Source: Dissophora ornata (taxonomy: Eukaryota > Mortierellomycota > Mortierellomycetes > Mortierellales > Mortierellaceae). From it: 40,956 nucleotides of DNA. Under the pieces are notes generated by a model. It was given only the letters and a program-made list of their open reading frames with translations, did no database searches and was not told the origin of the DNA. How positions within the stretch are numbered: position 1 is the stretch's first letter; the number at the start of each line of letters is the position of its first letter. The stretch covers positions 1 through 40,956 of the forward strand of contig MU616803.1 of the NCBI GenBank assembly GCA_025201705.1, given 5' to 3'. The position numbers and the translations under genes were made by a program. Positions 21,912-32,874 of this stretch are shown piece after piece.

Positions 21912-23161
21912 TCATCGACCTTGGTTGTCAGTGGTCCCATATCGAGCTCGCTCGCTATCTTCCTCTTGCAATCCTCGAAGCAGTCTCTCAGAATGGTCAG
22001 CCCGATATCGATCCTCGATTTCCTCATTCCGAGGAAGCTGCAGCCACAGCGCCACCATCGAAGCTAGAGCCATAAGCTTCAAATGAAAGAGCAACACAAT
22101 TGATATCGACCAAATTGGTCAGGCAGGTGAACATGGCAACAGGGAGGGAGAGAGAGTGTGTGTGTGATTGTGTGGCGAAAACGATGTGGATTGATGTTAC
22201 CTGCAACAACAGAATGGCTGCGACAACGCTCAAGAGCATATTTTCATTAATCTGATAGGCTTCCTTCAGTTGGCTCTGGCACGGGACATTGTACCCGAAC
22301 GCAGGTGAGTCACGGCATGCGTACTTGGACGACTTTGGGATAGCTCGGTCGCCAACGGAAGAGAAGCCGCAGCAGCCAAGACGGGTCTCGAGGTCTTGGA
22401 GGGTGTGTGGATGTTGATCGTACGCATTCTGCCAAGCATTATTCAGGATATCGTCCACCTATAAGAAGAAAATAATTTATTTTTGCATGCGAGATATCAT
22501 TATGACATTGCAGGAAGAAAAGAACCTTTTGTTTGCAAGCGGAGGAAAGTTTTTTACCTTGTCGTGCTGAGAGAGGGAGTGTGTCATGACGCTTATTTGA
22601 AGTAGCATCAACGACGATATCAACATGCCATACTACCAAAGGATGAGCTTTGAATCAGTACCTCATCACGGGTCATCACCCTCCATGATGCATTTATAAA
22701 TTTGGCTTTCTTGTTTTCTTTTTACAAAATGCTTACAGAACCAAGAATGGGTTTCGATGATCCCAAGGCGGCAACGCAGCCAAGAATAGACGCAAGGAAG
22801 ATGAACAAGCTGAGGGTGACTAAGCTCCAAGAGAGGAAGCTTGACTCGAGCAGGAGTCGTGGACTGCTGCTAAGATCATACATGCCAACGCCAGCCAAAC
22901 CAACACTCATTATCTAAGCGCAAGCAAACATAATTGTATAGAGAGCAACAGGATTGCGGGAGATTGTTTGTGGTTCGTGTAAGCAGCGTTGATTCCACTG
23001 GAAAATACATATTGGAGTGTGAGCTCCCAGCTGCAGCAGAGCCCTGATTAAAGAGGACAAATCCGTAGCCTGCTGATGCGCCTTTGTCTTACCATAGCAA
23101 TGACGTTGAAGGCGAGGATATAGATCCTCGCTGGGTGTTGGTACAAGTTCATGAAGTCCAT
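21912..23161 (-). CDS. Tetraspanin
   Basis: Five exons, all phase 0, fit on the minus strand: 23161-23093, 22913-22737, 22632-22558, 22458-22201 and 22076-21912, giving 247 aa. Four membrane segments are visible: IYILAFNVIAMIMSVGLAG (exon 1/2 junction), LVTLSLFIFLASILGCVAAL, GMLISSLMLLQISVM, and LLSVVAAILLLQLMALASMV. The large extracellular loop has the defining CCG motif (RLGCCGFSSVG) and two further cysteines (YACRDSP, NVPCQSQ), which would form the standard disulfides. The C-terminal tail is about 40 residues, charged, and may carry sorting information. Tetraspanins organise membrane microdomains; fungal ones act in appressorium and hyphal function in pathogens. Which fungal subgroup this belongs to cannot be told from sequence reading. 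Two promoter-like palindromes lie 90-140 bp upstream. Confidence 0.92.
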
Positions 23162-23249
23162 GTTTGCGATAGAAAGCGCGCGGCAGAGTGAAGAGTAGAG
23201 GGAAAACGGAAGAAGCAATGAGAGAAAACTAGGACAATGGGCGCGAAAA

Positions 23250-23257
23250 TTACGTCA
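23250..23257 (-). promoter_or_regulatory. CRE/ATF-like site
   Basis: TGACGTAA on the tetraspanin strand, about 90 bp upstream of its ATG. It matches the bZIP (ATF/CREB-type) consensus; function is inferred only. Confidence 0.35.
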
Positions 23258-23278
23258 CCACTCACGTCCACACAACTA

Positions 23279-23296
23279 GACTTTTCTAGAAAAGTC
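23279..23296. promoter_or_regulatory. Perfect 18-bp palindrome with heat-shock-element core
   Basis: GACTTTTCTAGAAAAGTC equals its own reverse complement. Its centre TTCTAGAA is the TTCnnGAA arrangement bound by heat shock factor. It lies 118-135 bp upstream of the tetraspanin ATG. Confidence 0.4.
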
Positions 23297-24246
23297 GTAG
23301 TTGTAACATTAAAAGCATCAACAATAGACCTGCAGGCTATCAGAGCCATAGGACCGGATTTCGCGACCACGTATCGCTTCAACGCGCGGGGCGAGCCCCA
23401 GGTACGCGCTACTGTATTCAAAAGAGGAGAGTTTGTTAATCCTCGAACTATCACTCTCACCCCATTTCTCACCATCCTCTTGGGATAGCCCCAAAACGAC
23501 AACAACGACAAAGAAGCTCGTGGAAACAAGGAAAGACAGAGAAGCCAAGCAAACACTGGATGTGGTCCAAGAAGTGAGGAGAGAATGAGAGAGAGGAAAA
23601 GAAGCATCAAGAGAGTGTGCCGCCTGTGGAGAGAGAGAAGAGAAATGCATTTTGGACTTACCTGAAGCGTCCAATGGTGGCGAATGGAGAGGAATAAACA
23701 AGCTCTGTGTACCGAAACAAGATGGACCGTGGTGGACGACAATCGATAATTATGAATAAACAGGAGCGACGATTCGCGATTTCTTTTGTTTTTTTAATTT
23801 TTTTTTTTTTTTTTGCTTGAGAGGTTCTGGATGGGATATATTCTGTTGCGCTTTCGCGCAGAGCTACAGCTTTGCATTTCGGATCAGAAAGCAAGGATAC
23901 ACCAGTCTACAGTGTATTGGCCAATCAGCGAATTTTCGCGCCCATTGTCCTCGATCCGACAAAAGCACCTTCGTCTTGGCATATCGTTATCCTCGCATAT
24001 ACAACATCAAGACTGGATGCCGCTGCTTATGCGGTAGACATCGAACCACCGACTGAACGTCAATGCCGTGCGAGAACCTCTTTAGAATAAGTGTTGTGAT
24101 TTATCGACGGTATCGCGTGTAAATGTCAATTGTTACGAGAAGGATCAGGGGCCTTGCTTTTTAGAGAGGGAGGAAACTTGAAGTCCGATATTGCAGAACA
24201 ATGCACTTTCCAAACAACATTCGTTAGGTATTTACAATGCGTGTCG

Positions 24247-24252
24247 TTTATT
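24247..24252 (-). terminator. Poly(A) signal of PX-PB1 gene
   Basis: AATAAA on the minus strand about 43 bp after the stop at 24295. Confidence 0.5.
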
Positions 24253-24294
24253 GTTCATCATATCATAACAGAATATACATCTTCCTATCCAACT

Positions 24295-27025
24295 CTAACA
24301 AATGCACGTCAAGGTGACCTTACTGTTCACAGACGCATGCATCGCTTTCCTCAGCTCCTCGTCGTTCTTGATAATGACGCTTTCGCCATTCCACGCTCTC
24401 CACATCAACTCAAAATCATCCGGCAGCGGCATCTCAGCCCTCTCAAACTTCTTCCGTACCCTCAACCGCAAATCCGGCACACTTAACATGAAATCCTCGT
24501 CGTCCTCCCATACTTGAAGCGCGACGATCCTTTCCGCATCAACAATTATCTTGAACGTCGCGATAAGTGCTCTAGTCCCAGGGTAGTGGTAGCGAAAGGT
24601 GTCTCCAGAACTGGGACTTTTGGAATTGTATCCGGATTGGGAGGCACAGGTGTCCATGTTATCAGACCAAGGGACAGGGACGGAGAAGAGGGTGGAAATC
24701 GGGATAGGGCTTGTGACTCGCTCGCGTTTTCGCTCGTGTCGATAGTCTTGCTCATAGTCACTCTCTTCACCTTGAGGGATGTGGCGGCGGCGATTGGCAG
24801 GAAAGCGGTAGTAATCTTGCTCTTGATTAGAATGTTTTCTTCGGTGAACTCTACGAACAGTACCATCGTCATCAACATCACTACCCGCTCTTCTTTCAAT
24901 ATCCGTCCAGCGGCTTCCATTCATGAGAATACTCATGCTGCTGTTCTGCTGATGTCTCTTCTTTCTCATTATAGCGGGACTTCTCGTCAATTTCACACCA
25001 GAACCGGGTCCCGACCCCGATCCTGACCCGAAAAGAGGCCATGTATTGATTGGCAGGCTCTGGAAGTGAGCGTGTGACCGCTTCATCGGCGAAAACTCTG
25101 GCGTCGTTGAAAGGCTCAAAATTGTAGCGGGCTCGTCTTTCCAAAACGCTTGTTCGAGTGTATGCTCCAATTCTCGCACAGGGTCCTCGCGCGGACCTCT
25201 TATTGGGTCCAAGCATGGCTGTTGTGGCAGATGAGGACAAGAATGCAATGGTGTGCATGGGCGAGAAGAAAGATGGCGAGGACTCGTCGTGGTGGTGACG
25301 GTACTAGAGATGATACGTTCTTCGGAATTGAGGGCTTTCAGGATGGAGTAGAATGACCTCGAAGAAGCCTTGCCACAGTCACTAGACTTGGATCTGGAGG
25401 GCGATTGGAGTCGTACATCTGTGGAGGCTGGGCTTGTCGAAAGTGGCGAAGTGACTAAGCACCCTCCACTCGACGACAAAGGCGAACTCGGCATAGGGAC
25501 CGGAGTAGGAGGTCTGGTGCTTGGATGCTCGGAAACGCGTGTCATGCTAATATTATGAAGTCGAGCCTCAGGATTCAAGGAGCTAGGCCTACGGAGCTTG
25601 GCGGCGGTAGTGGTAGTGTGGGCATTACTGATGGGTAGAGCATACCCTCCCGCAAACGAGCGAGGAACCCGGTTGCACGACGATGATGAGGGAGAGAAAG
25701 GAAAGAACGGAGGGAGTGGAAAGTCGTAATCAAGAAGCCCATGAGTTAATGCTGAAGGTGGTTCATATCCGCATCGACCAGTTCCTCCTAGGTTCTGGAG
25801 AGAGATGGATCTGGTAATAGTGCGCACTGGAAATTTTAACTCTGGCTCCTCATCGTCGTAGTCATCATCGGTATTTGACTCATCACTGTGGTACGAAGAC
25901 CCTGGCGGTGATGGTGGTGAATCTCTAGTACTTGACGGCAAAGATCCGACGATCAGCGAGGACGTAGCTGCTCTGTCTCCACAGTAAACGTCCGAGCCGG
26001 TTTGATTCGGTGCAAGAGGGAATGTAGGCGATGCGGGTGCGGACGAGCACGGATTGGAATTCAAGGGCCAAAGAACAAAAGATGAAACGCTTGCAGTAAA
26101 CGATTCAGAGTTCTTTCTGGAGGAGCTATTCTTCGTCGAGATCTGCGGTTTCTCCTCATTCTTGTCGAGCTCGTAGGCATGTGTAATGAGAGAGTGGAGA
26201 GCCAATGGATCTTGATCGGCCTGGCTAAGACGAGCTTCGAGGTCTGTCTTCCAGATGCCAAAGAATTCGGCGACGAGACGGCATTGAGTGATCATGGGGC
26301 CTTGTAGGAAGAAGCTTTGGAGATACCGGTCGAGCTCGGATTTGAGCTGCAGGGCATCGGTGGTGGAGCTGTAATTGTGACCCCGCGGTCTTACAAGGGG
26401 ATGGGCCACTGCTTTTTCCCGGAATGTCATAGAAAAGACGCCGAGCTACAACGACATGGATTTCATAGACAAACAAAATAGATGAGTACCAAGTGTCGAA
26501 ACCATCTTTGACGGGAATGTAGCGAGATTGTTCAAACCCAGCAGCAGAGCGATGAATACGTACCACCTTCCTTTCAGTACTAAGGTTAGACCGCAACCAG
26601 GGGAACTCGCTCTCAATCTGATGCATAAAGTCAGCCACATCTTCATATCGCCGATAGATGCAATAGGATTTTCTTGGGATCGGCATCGCATCGCTCCCAG
26701 GGATCGTTACATGGCACGGGTAAATCTGGATCGTGAACCAAGAGTGTCCATCTTCTCGTGACTCCGCGCCCTCGACAGAGACGCCCGATATTGGTGGAGC
26801 GAGTTTGGCGCTAGAGTAACAATACACCATCGTGGACTCTCTGTTGATAGTCGTCTTGTGAGACTTGTCATTTGATGAGCTGCTCAGGATATTGAACGCA
26901 TGGGCATAGCGACGATGATGGTGGTGGCTCTTGTGTGAAGAGAGAATGGTACCTCCTCGGGGTAAGGCTATGCTCTCTTCGTGGGCTGGTGATGCGTTGT
27001 TGTAATGCTGCACTAGAGGAGGCAT
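24295..27025 (-). CDS. PX-PB1 domain scaffold protein
   Basis: A PX domain (phosphoinositide binding) lies near residues 75-215: SWFTIQIYPCHVTIPG, YCIYRRYEDVADFMHQIE, and LDRYLQSFFLQGPMITQC with VAEFF. A long disordered Ser/Pro-rich middle follows. The C-terminus is a PB1 domain: FKIIVDAERIVALQVWED, then ELMWRAWNGESVIIKNDEEL, with the acidic DDFE/NDEE surface. PX followed by PB1 is the C-terminal order of Bem1/Scd2 polarity scaffolds, but no SH3 domain is visible. My model is exon 1 27025-26564, a 16-nt exon 26505-26490, and exon 3 from 26408, about 863 aa. The middle splice sites are uncertain; an acceptor at 26411 would change one residue. Exons 1 and 3 belong together because they hold the two halves of the PX domain. 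A role in Cdc42 or NADPH oxidase signalling is inference. Confidence 0.75.
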
Positions 27026-27784
27026 GGTGGAGTTGAGAAATCGAGGATATTTGAGACAATGCTAATTAAACCGCGCTTGCGCTAAGCCAACAGAGATGAT
27101 GGAAATATGTGCAGATGGAGAGGAGACAATGCCGGATAGAGTGAAGGCAGATTGTAGAAGTAACACTATACAAAAGGGTTGGAATATACAGCAGGGTGGG
27201 AAGCTGAGGTGTTGAACGAGTCAAGGAACACAAGTACCAAACTGTTTCGAATGGCATGTTTTGACAGCCTTTTTATGTGAACCACAACAAACCTTAAAAA
27301 ACGATTCTTCAAACGGTGGCTCCATAGGATCAAGAGCACAAAAAGAGCTCGAAAAAAGAGATGAACTGAGCGTTTGCGAATTAACGCCAACCGACCTTTT
27401 GTTATGCCCCTTTTTGTTGAGACCAACCAACGTCGCACGAAAGTTCGCAACAGCCGGTTAATTTTGGAATGCTGTTCTTTCATCTCAAACGGCCCAAGCA
27501 GTGCCCAAAGCGTTTCTTTGAACTCCGCGAAGGGTAAGGTCTTTGCTTCCATTACTGAAAAGGATCCGAATTAAGCCGCCTAGTGTATACTCAATCATCA
27601 AGAATGCAGGGGGCGGCGGCGCAATGTCTATGTGGGGATGTTTGGATAGCCTAACCACATCGTTGGGCGCTGTCTGCACAAAGATAGTCGCTCTTTTTGT
27701 TGCCCGAAAAAGGAAAACTGTCACGAACATGCATGCAGGGCACGACTTCGGAGAGCTCTGGGCAAGACCCCCTTTATTTTCATT
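27026..27784. promoter_or_regulatory. Intergenic: PX-PB1 promoter and CCA1 3' flank
   Basis: 759 bp. Several short frames exist but none has recognisable protein character. The left part would be the promoter of the PX-PB1 gene; no TATA box is obvious. Confidence 0.35.
27773..27778 (-). terminator. Poly(A) signal of CCA1
   Basis: AATAAA on the minus strand only 7 bp after the CCA1 stop at 27785, implying a very short 3' UTR. Confidence 0.45.
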
Positions 27785-30202
27785 TTATGCAAAGAGGTCC
27801 GGGTGCTCCAAAATCCATGTCCGACATTCCTCCTTCGAGGACCCGGGATGCATGAGCTGCCATCTCATAACATGCTGAAGGAAGCCAGTGACCTTGGGAC
27901 CCGGTTTGATTTTTAACAGCTGTGTCAACTCCTTGCCCTGGAGTTATTAAAATTCGTAACAATGGAGAAAAAATCTCAAAGTCAGAAAACGACATGCCTC
28001 GGTTTCATGGAGAGGAAAAGGATTCTCTTTGTGTGGTGCTCAGATTCGAAACTACTTACATCGACAAGGTATTTCCAAGCAAAACAGTGATCAATTTGAT
28101 ATGACTCGGATCTAGAGAGGAAGGCGTTGTACTTGCTAATCTGCGCTTTGGCTCCATCATCTGTTAATTTGCGCAGGAAACCAAAAAAAAAAAAAAAAAA
28201 AAAGGACATGATTTTTGCGGGTTGCAAATTACAGAATTGTAACAAAAGGATTGGTTAGCTCGAAATGACTTAGATAACGACAACGACAGCGGGACCCTAA
28301 GCATCCGCTTCGCCACTGACCTAGTAGTCCATTTCTCAAGGCCTCGAACTTTGGGAGCAGGTCCACGCCCAGACCCAGCAAGAAAGCGCACGGCCACTTC
28401 TTGCCAACAACAGCAATGCAGCCGATGTCCCTGATGATCATGCCCATGTTGGCTCGTTCCTCCCGCACGCCCCTCTCATCCGTCGCCGGTTTTTCCGCCA
28501 AAGTATTGACAATGCCCCGGACAGAATCCAAGCTCTCCATCAGCTTCGTGACAATATCGATGTCCAGGTTCTTGCCTTTGAGGCCATAGCGCAGAATCCA
28601 CGATCCTGCAGGCATATTCTTTTTGTTCACAGTCGCGGTCATGTCACGATAGGGATAGAGCATTCCTGACAAAATCAGGTTTCTTGTACCAAGTTTCTCC
28701 GGGAATGACTCTTCCTTGGGTGCAATCTGCGCAATATGAGGAGATGAAGCCGTCGTGACCACAGGGTAGAGATGTGACGTGAATGATGCTCCACGTGTCT
28801 GGGACAACAGTGCCTCTTGTCCTCGATCGACCTCGGCCTGGAAGATCCTTGCCTCGTCCTCACCCTCACAGGCTGGGCCAGGATTGATTTTCAATAGCCA
28901 TTCCATGATCCAGACTAACCTAAAAGCATCCTCGATATCTTTAGCCTGTCCTGTAACACTTGTCGTACCCTTTGCAGTTCCGTCAGCCTCTGGGGGTGCA
29001 AATACGATATCGTATAGGTCCAGTTCATGCAATAGCCGGATAGCCAGGCTTCGACCGGCTCCATCGTCAATCATCTTGTCCAGCTCTGCGCCGATACGTT
29101 CTTTGGATATTTTGGTTTTGAGCGCCTGCTTGATTCGATTGTCCAGAATGGCGATTTTGGCGTCTTCAGCGATCTTGAAGTTGAAACGAGCAGCGAAACG
29201 GATGCAGCGTAGGACGCGAAGAGGATCCTGCCAGAATGTTTCAAAGGCTGCCAAAGGGGTCCTGACTAGCCCGCCTTCTAAATCCTTGAGTCCCCGCTCC
29301 GTAAAATCCTCAACAGAGTGCGTGTGAATGTTGTAGAACAAGGCGTTGATTGTGATATCGCGGCGGTACGCATCCTCTGAAGGTGTTCCAAATGTCTAAA
29401 GAAATAGAAGACTAGTTAGTTTTTCCTGGCACAGCCGGCAGCATAATTTGCCTCAGCGGAGAAGCAGTCATCATACAATTTCACTGGGGATTCGACTGGC
29501 GTCATCATAGATTTCAGAGCGCAAGTTGACGAAATCCAATGGCATTCCATGCACCACCATGGTTGCGGTTTCCAAGTGCTTTGACTTTTCTGGGTTGGTG
29601 GCAATCTTGGCAATCGAGCGCTTTTCGTGACCCAGGGATTCCATGTACTCGTTCACTAATACCGCAAAATCGTATCCCATCATAGCGTCGATGCCAATAT
29701 CTAGATCATGGCAAGAAAGTCCCAGGAGCTTAAATAAAAGCAATGGCCAAGTGATTTTGTTTAGAAAAATTTTGCTCAAATCACAGTGATCATCACAACC
29801 AACCAAGAGTTGTAAACGCTTAGGATGTTTTTTTACCTTGTCGCGAACCCACCCTCCTGCGATCCGAAGCTGGACTTTCTTTCCTCCCTTCTCTTCATAC
29901 TTTTTGGCAACCGTGTCTAGAACGTCGCAAATCGCAGCTTCTTGCTCTGTCAGACGCACGTTCCAGATAGGACCGGTGCCACCTGCAGGATTCGATCCGC
30001 CTGAAGCCATGGTCAACAAAGATCTCGAGTGGATTAGAGTCGTGTAGGGACTATGGCGTACGAATCGGTGCTTTGTTTGGTGGTATATATGTCCCCTTGT
30101 GGCTGTGCGCGTAATGTTGTGAGGGTATTGGAGCTGTAACAGCTGTGGAGTGCGGTGAGAGGCTGAGCGAGGCGTGAGAAGAGCGAGTCGTTTATATAAC
30201 AT
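27785..30202 (-). CDS. CCA1: CCA tRNA nucleotidyltransferase, dual-start
   Basis: The enzyme adds or repairs the 3' CCA of tRNAs without a template. Five exons close in phase: 30202-29837, 29728-29477, 29395-28321, 28160-28060 and 27937-27785, giving 648 aa, or 584 aa from the second ATG at 30010. Class II motifs are in order: IAGGWVRDK joined to LLGLSCHDLDIGID (motif A with the two catalytic Asp, DLDIGID), EDAYRRDITINALFYN (motif B), DPLRVLRCIRFAARF (motif D), and SKERIGAELDKMI. The last exon reads GKELTQLLKIKPGPKV and RWQLMHP, the conserved eukaryotic C-terminus. Residues 1-64 contain no Asp or Glu and many Arg/His, a good mitochondrial presequence; the ATG at 30010 would give the cytosolic/nuclear form. 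Intron 3 has a GTCAGT donor and a 21-nt T-tract. Divergent from ELP3. Confidence 0.95.
28183..28203. repeat. Homopolymer A21 (T21 on coding strand) in CCA1 intron
   Basis: 21 consecutive A on the plus strand, i.e. a T-tract 22 bp before the acceptor of CCA1 exon 4. It probably serves as the polypyrimidine tract and is likely variable in length. Confidence 0.8.
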
Positions 30203-30550
30203 GAATCTTTAGTTTGCAGAAACCCTGATGAGATTCTGATGCCGTAGTCAACAAGTCGTTGTGAGTCAACCCTGACGCGTTCCTGATACGGAAGAGAAAA
30301 GCGAATGGCGAAAACGGAGAACGATTGCAGGAATGAGAGGGTTCTGCTTTGCCACCGTATCGCATGTCTGTGGGTGCCGCTGTGTGGGTCGGTGCCATAA
30401 ATAAAATACAAGCCACTACACATCCTCACACTTGTCTTATTTTTCTTTTCTTTTTTTATGCAACTTTGAGCTGCATACTTCTTGAACCCTCGACGGACAG
30501 CCTGATCTCATTGTACATATATTCGGATAACAAGTCATTGGAAACACGAA
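30203..30550. promoter_or_regulatory. Bidirectional promoter region CCA1 / ELP3
   Basis: 348 bp between two divergent start codons. No canonical TATA box stands out on the CCA1 side; AAATAAAATACAAG (about 30400-30415) and a CT-rich stretch (about 30437-30460) lie on the ELP3 side. Both genes act in tRNA maturation. Confidence 0.5.
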
Positions 30551-32801
30551 ATGTCGACCATCAAGAAGAAAGGTACGAATCTTGCCTGACCTTGCATGTC
30601 TCTGTCTCCCATTCATTACAATGTCTATCTCGGACAAAATTCTCAAACTCATGCTTTTACTTTGTAGGCCCTTCCCAGGTACAACTACCCTCGGCCGACC
30701 ACCGCAGTCGAGCAGCATCCGCAGTGATGGATTGATGGCTCTGCAAGGACATCGCCACGCTCAGGACATACACATTGGACTAACAGCTGAAACTTGTCTC
30801 CCCGCCCCTTTCTTGACCAGGCCGAGATCATGATCAAGGTGTGCAGTGAGATTGTCGCAGAACTGATTCAGGCCCATGAGGCAGGCAAGGACATCAACCT
30901 TAACGGACTGAAGCAACGCTACTCGCGGAAGCACAAGGCGCAGAACCAACCCAAGCTCGTCGATATCATCGCAGCTATTCCAGAGCAATATAAGGCAGTC
31001 CTGCTACCAAACTTGAAAGCCAAGCCCGTCAGAACTGCATCTGGAGTAAAGAATCAGCACTTTTCTCCGAACTATAATTATTCTTCTCTGGATCGTCACT
31101 TACCTGTTTTTCTATCGTTTTGCTATTAGATCGCAGTCGTTGCCGTCATGTGCAAACCTCATCGATGCCCTCACATTGCTATGACAGGAAACATTTGCGT
31201 GTAGGTGAACCAACCGACTATCAGAAAACTGCTGGAACAGGAACCACGATACAGACACTCATCCTGGATAATTCCTGTCGTTGAATAGATACTGCCCTGG
31301 AGGCCCCGACTCCGATTTTGAGTACTCAACACAATCATACACAGGATATGAGCCCACCAGTATGCGCGCTATCAGAGCTCGTTATAACCCCTTTGAGCAA
31401 TCGCGAGGCCGTCAGGATCAGCTCAAGTCTCTAGGACACAGCGTGGATAAAGTCGAATATATCGTCATGGGTGGAACTTTCATGTCCCTGCCCGAGGACT
31501 ACAGGGATTGGTTCATCAGCAACTTGCACGACTCTCTGTCAGGACACTCTAGTAATGACGTTGATGAAGCAGTCAGGATGTCGGAGGTCAGTCCCAACAA
31601 GTGCATTGGAATCACAATTGAGACACGCCCTGATTACTGTCTAAAGCCACATCTGAGGTAAAAAGAAGGAAAACCACATGCATAGGGTCTTATTTGAGGA
31701 TGGTAATAATGGGTGGGCTACTCACAGGTAGTTTCTTGCTTCGCAACTCTTGAATACTTTTAGTCAGATGTTGAGATACGGATGCACGAGACTGGAGATC
31801 GGAGTTCAGAGCGTATACGAGGATGTCGCTCGCGACACCAACCGTGGACACACCGTCAAAGCCGTAACAGAGTCCTTTCAACTAGCCAAGGATGCAGGAT
31901 TCAAAGTCGTCGCTCACATGATGCCCGATCTGCCAAACGTCGGAATGGAGCGTGACATGGACCAGTTCAAGGAATACTTTGAGAATCCAGCTTTCCGTTC
32001 CGACGGCCTGAAGCTCTACCCTACGTTGGTCATTCGTGGAACAGGACTCTATGAGCTCTGGAGGACAGGACGTTACAAGAACTACACTCCCAATGCCCTC
32101 GTAGATCTCGTGGCTAGGATACTGGCCTTGGTACCACCATGGACCCGTGTGTACAGAGTTCAGCGCGATATCCCTATGCCCCTAGTCACCTCCGGTGTTG
32201 AGCATGGAAACTTGAGGGAGTTGGCGTTGCAGAGGATGAAGGATTTGGGAACAGAATGCAGGGATGTCCGTACACGAGAGGTTGGAATTGTCGATATTCA
32301 CAATAAGGTCAAGCCAGATCAAGTGGAGTTGATCCGGCGGGACTACACTGCCAATGGAGGATGGGAGACCTTTTTAAGTTATGAGGATCCAGAGCAGGAT
32401 ATCTTGATCGGATTGCTGAGACTGAGAAAATGCTCGCCGTTGGCGTTCCGTCCAGAGCTGACAAAGGCCGGTCCGACCTCGATCGTGCGCGAGTTGCATG
32501 TGTACGGATCGGTCGTCCCGGTGCATTCGAGAGATCCATCCAAGTTCCAACATCAGGGATATGGTACCCTGTTGATGGAGGAGGCTGAAAGGATTGCAAG
32601 GGAGGAGCATGGAAGTGTGAAGCTAAGCGTTATTAGCGGTGTTGGTGTCAGAAATTACTACGCCAAGCTTGGATATACTCTCGATGGTAAGCTATCACTC
32701 CTTTCTGGACTTTGTTGCTTTGTGATTGACAATTATGGACTGCATACTAAAGTTGATATGCCTCTCTTGCAGGTCCCTATATGTCCAAGATGCTGGTCTA
32801 A
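30551..32801 (+). CDS. ELP3: Elongator complex catalytic subunit Elp3
   Basis: Elp3 is the radical-SAM/acetyltransferase subunit of Elongator, which starts the cm5U modification of wobble uridine in tRNA. Seven exons close in phase: 30551-30572, 30668-30678, 30821-31045, 31130-31200, 31289-31657, 31764-32686 and 32773-32801, giving 549 aa, the usual length. The [4Fe-4S] cysteines lie in [19 protein letters not shown], followed by [20 protein letters not shown]. Further invariant stretches are [31 protein letters not shown] and [16 protein letters not shown]. The C-terminal KAT domain has [17 protein letters not shown] and [11 protein letters not shown], ending GPYMSKMLV. The N-terminal tRNA-binding segment is short and spans an 11-nt exon 2 (GPSQ). 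Poly(A) hexamer at 32815. Convergent with the acyl-CoA dehydrogenase gene. Confidence 0.97.
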
Positions 32802-32814
32802 CTCGTAGATTTAC

Positions 32815-32820
32815 AATAAA
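32815..32820 (+). terminator. Poly(A) signal of ELP3
   Basis: AATAAA 14 bp after the ELP3 stop, within the 73 bp that separate the convergent ELP3 and acyl-CoA dehydrogenase stops. Confidence 0.6.
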
Positions 32821-32833
32821 AAGCATTCAGACT

Positions 32834-32839
32834 TTTATT
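32834..32839 (-). terminator. Poly(A) signal of cytochrome b5-acyl-CoA dehydrogenase gene
   Basis: AATAAA on the minus strand 36 bp after the stop at 32875. It faces the ELP3 signal 14 bp away. Confidence 0.6.
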
Positions 32840-32874
32840 ATGTACGACTCTGTACAAATGTGCTTCGCGTTGCT

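Larger units (their letters stand above)
23162..24294. promoter_or_regulatory. Tetraspanin promoter and 3' flank of PX-PB1 gene
   Basis: 1133 bp without a supported gene. It contains the CRE-like TTACGTCA (23250-23257) and a perfect 18-bp palindrome (23279-23296), a minus-strand CT-rich stretch at about 23510-23640, and T-runs near 23790-23815. The right end holds the poly(A) signal of the next gene. Confidence 0.4.

Noticed and set aside
26446..26691. Alternative reading through LATFPSKMVSTLG as part of the PX domain
   Set aside because: Attractive as an LP-x-FP-x-K-like motif, but no acceptor AG precedes it in the needed phase, so I kept the micro-exon model and marked it uncertain.
27166..27552. 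128-codon minus-strand frame between the PX-PB1 and CCA1 genes
   Set aside because: Basic and hydrophobic composition without motif, and no splice or promoter support; probably chance.
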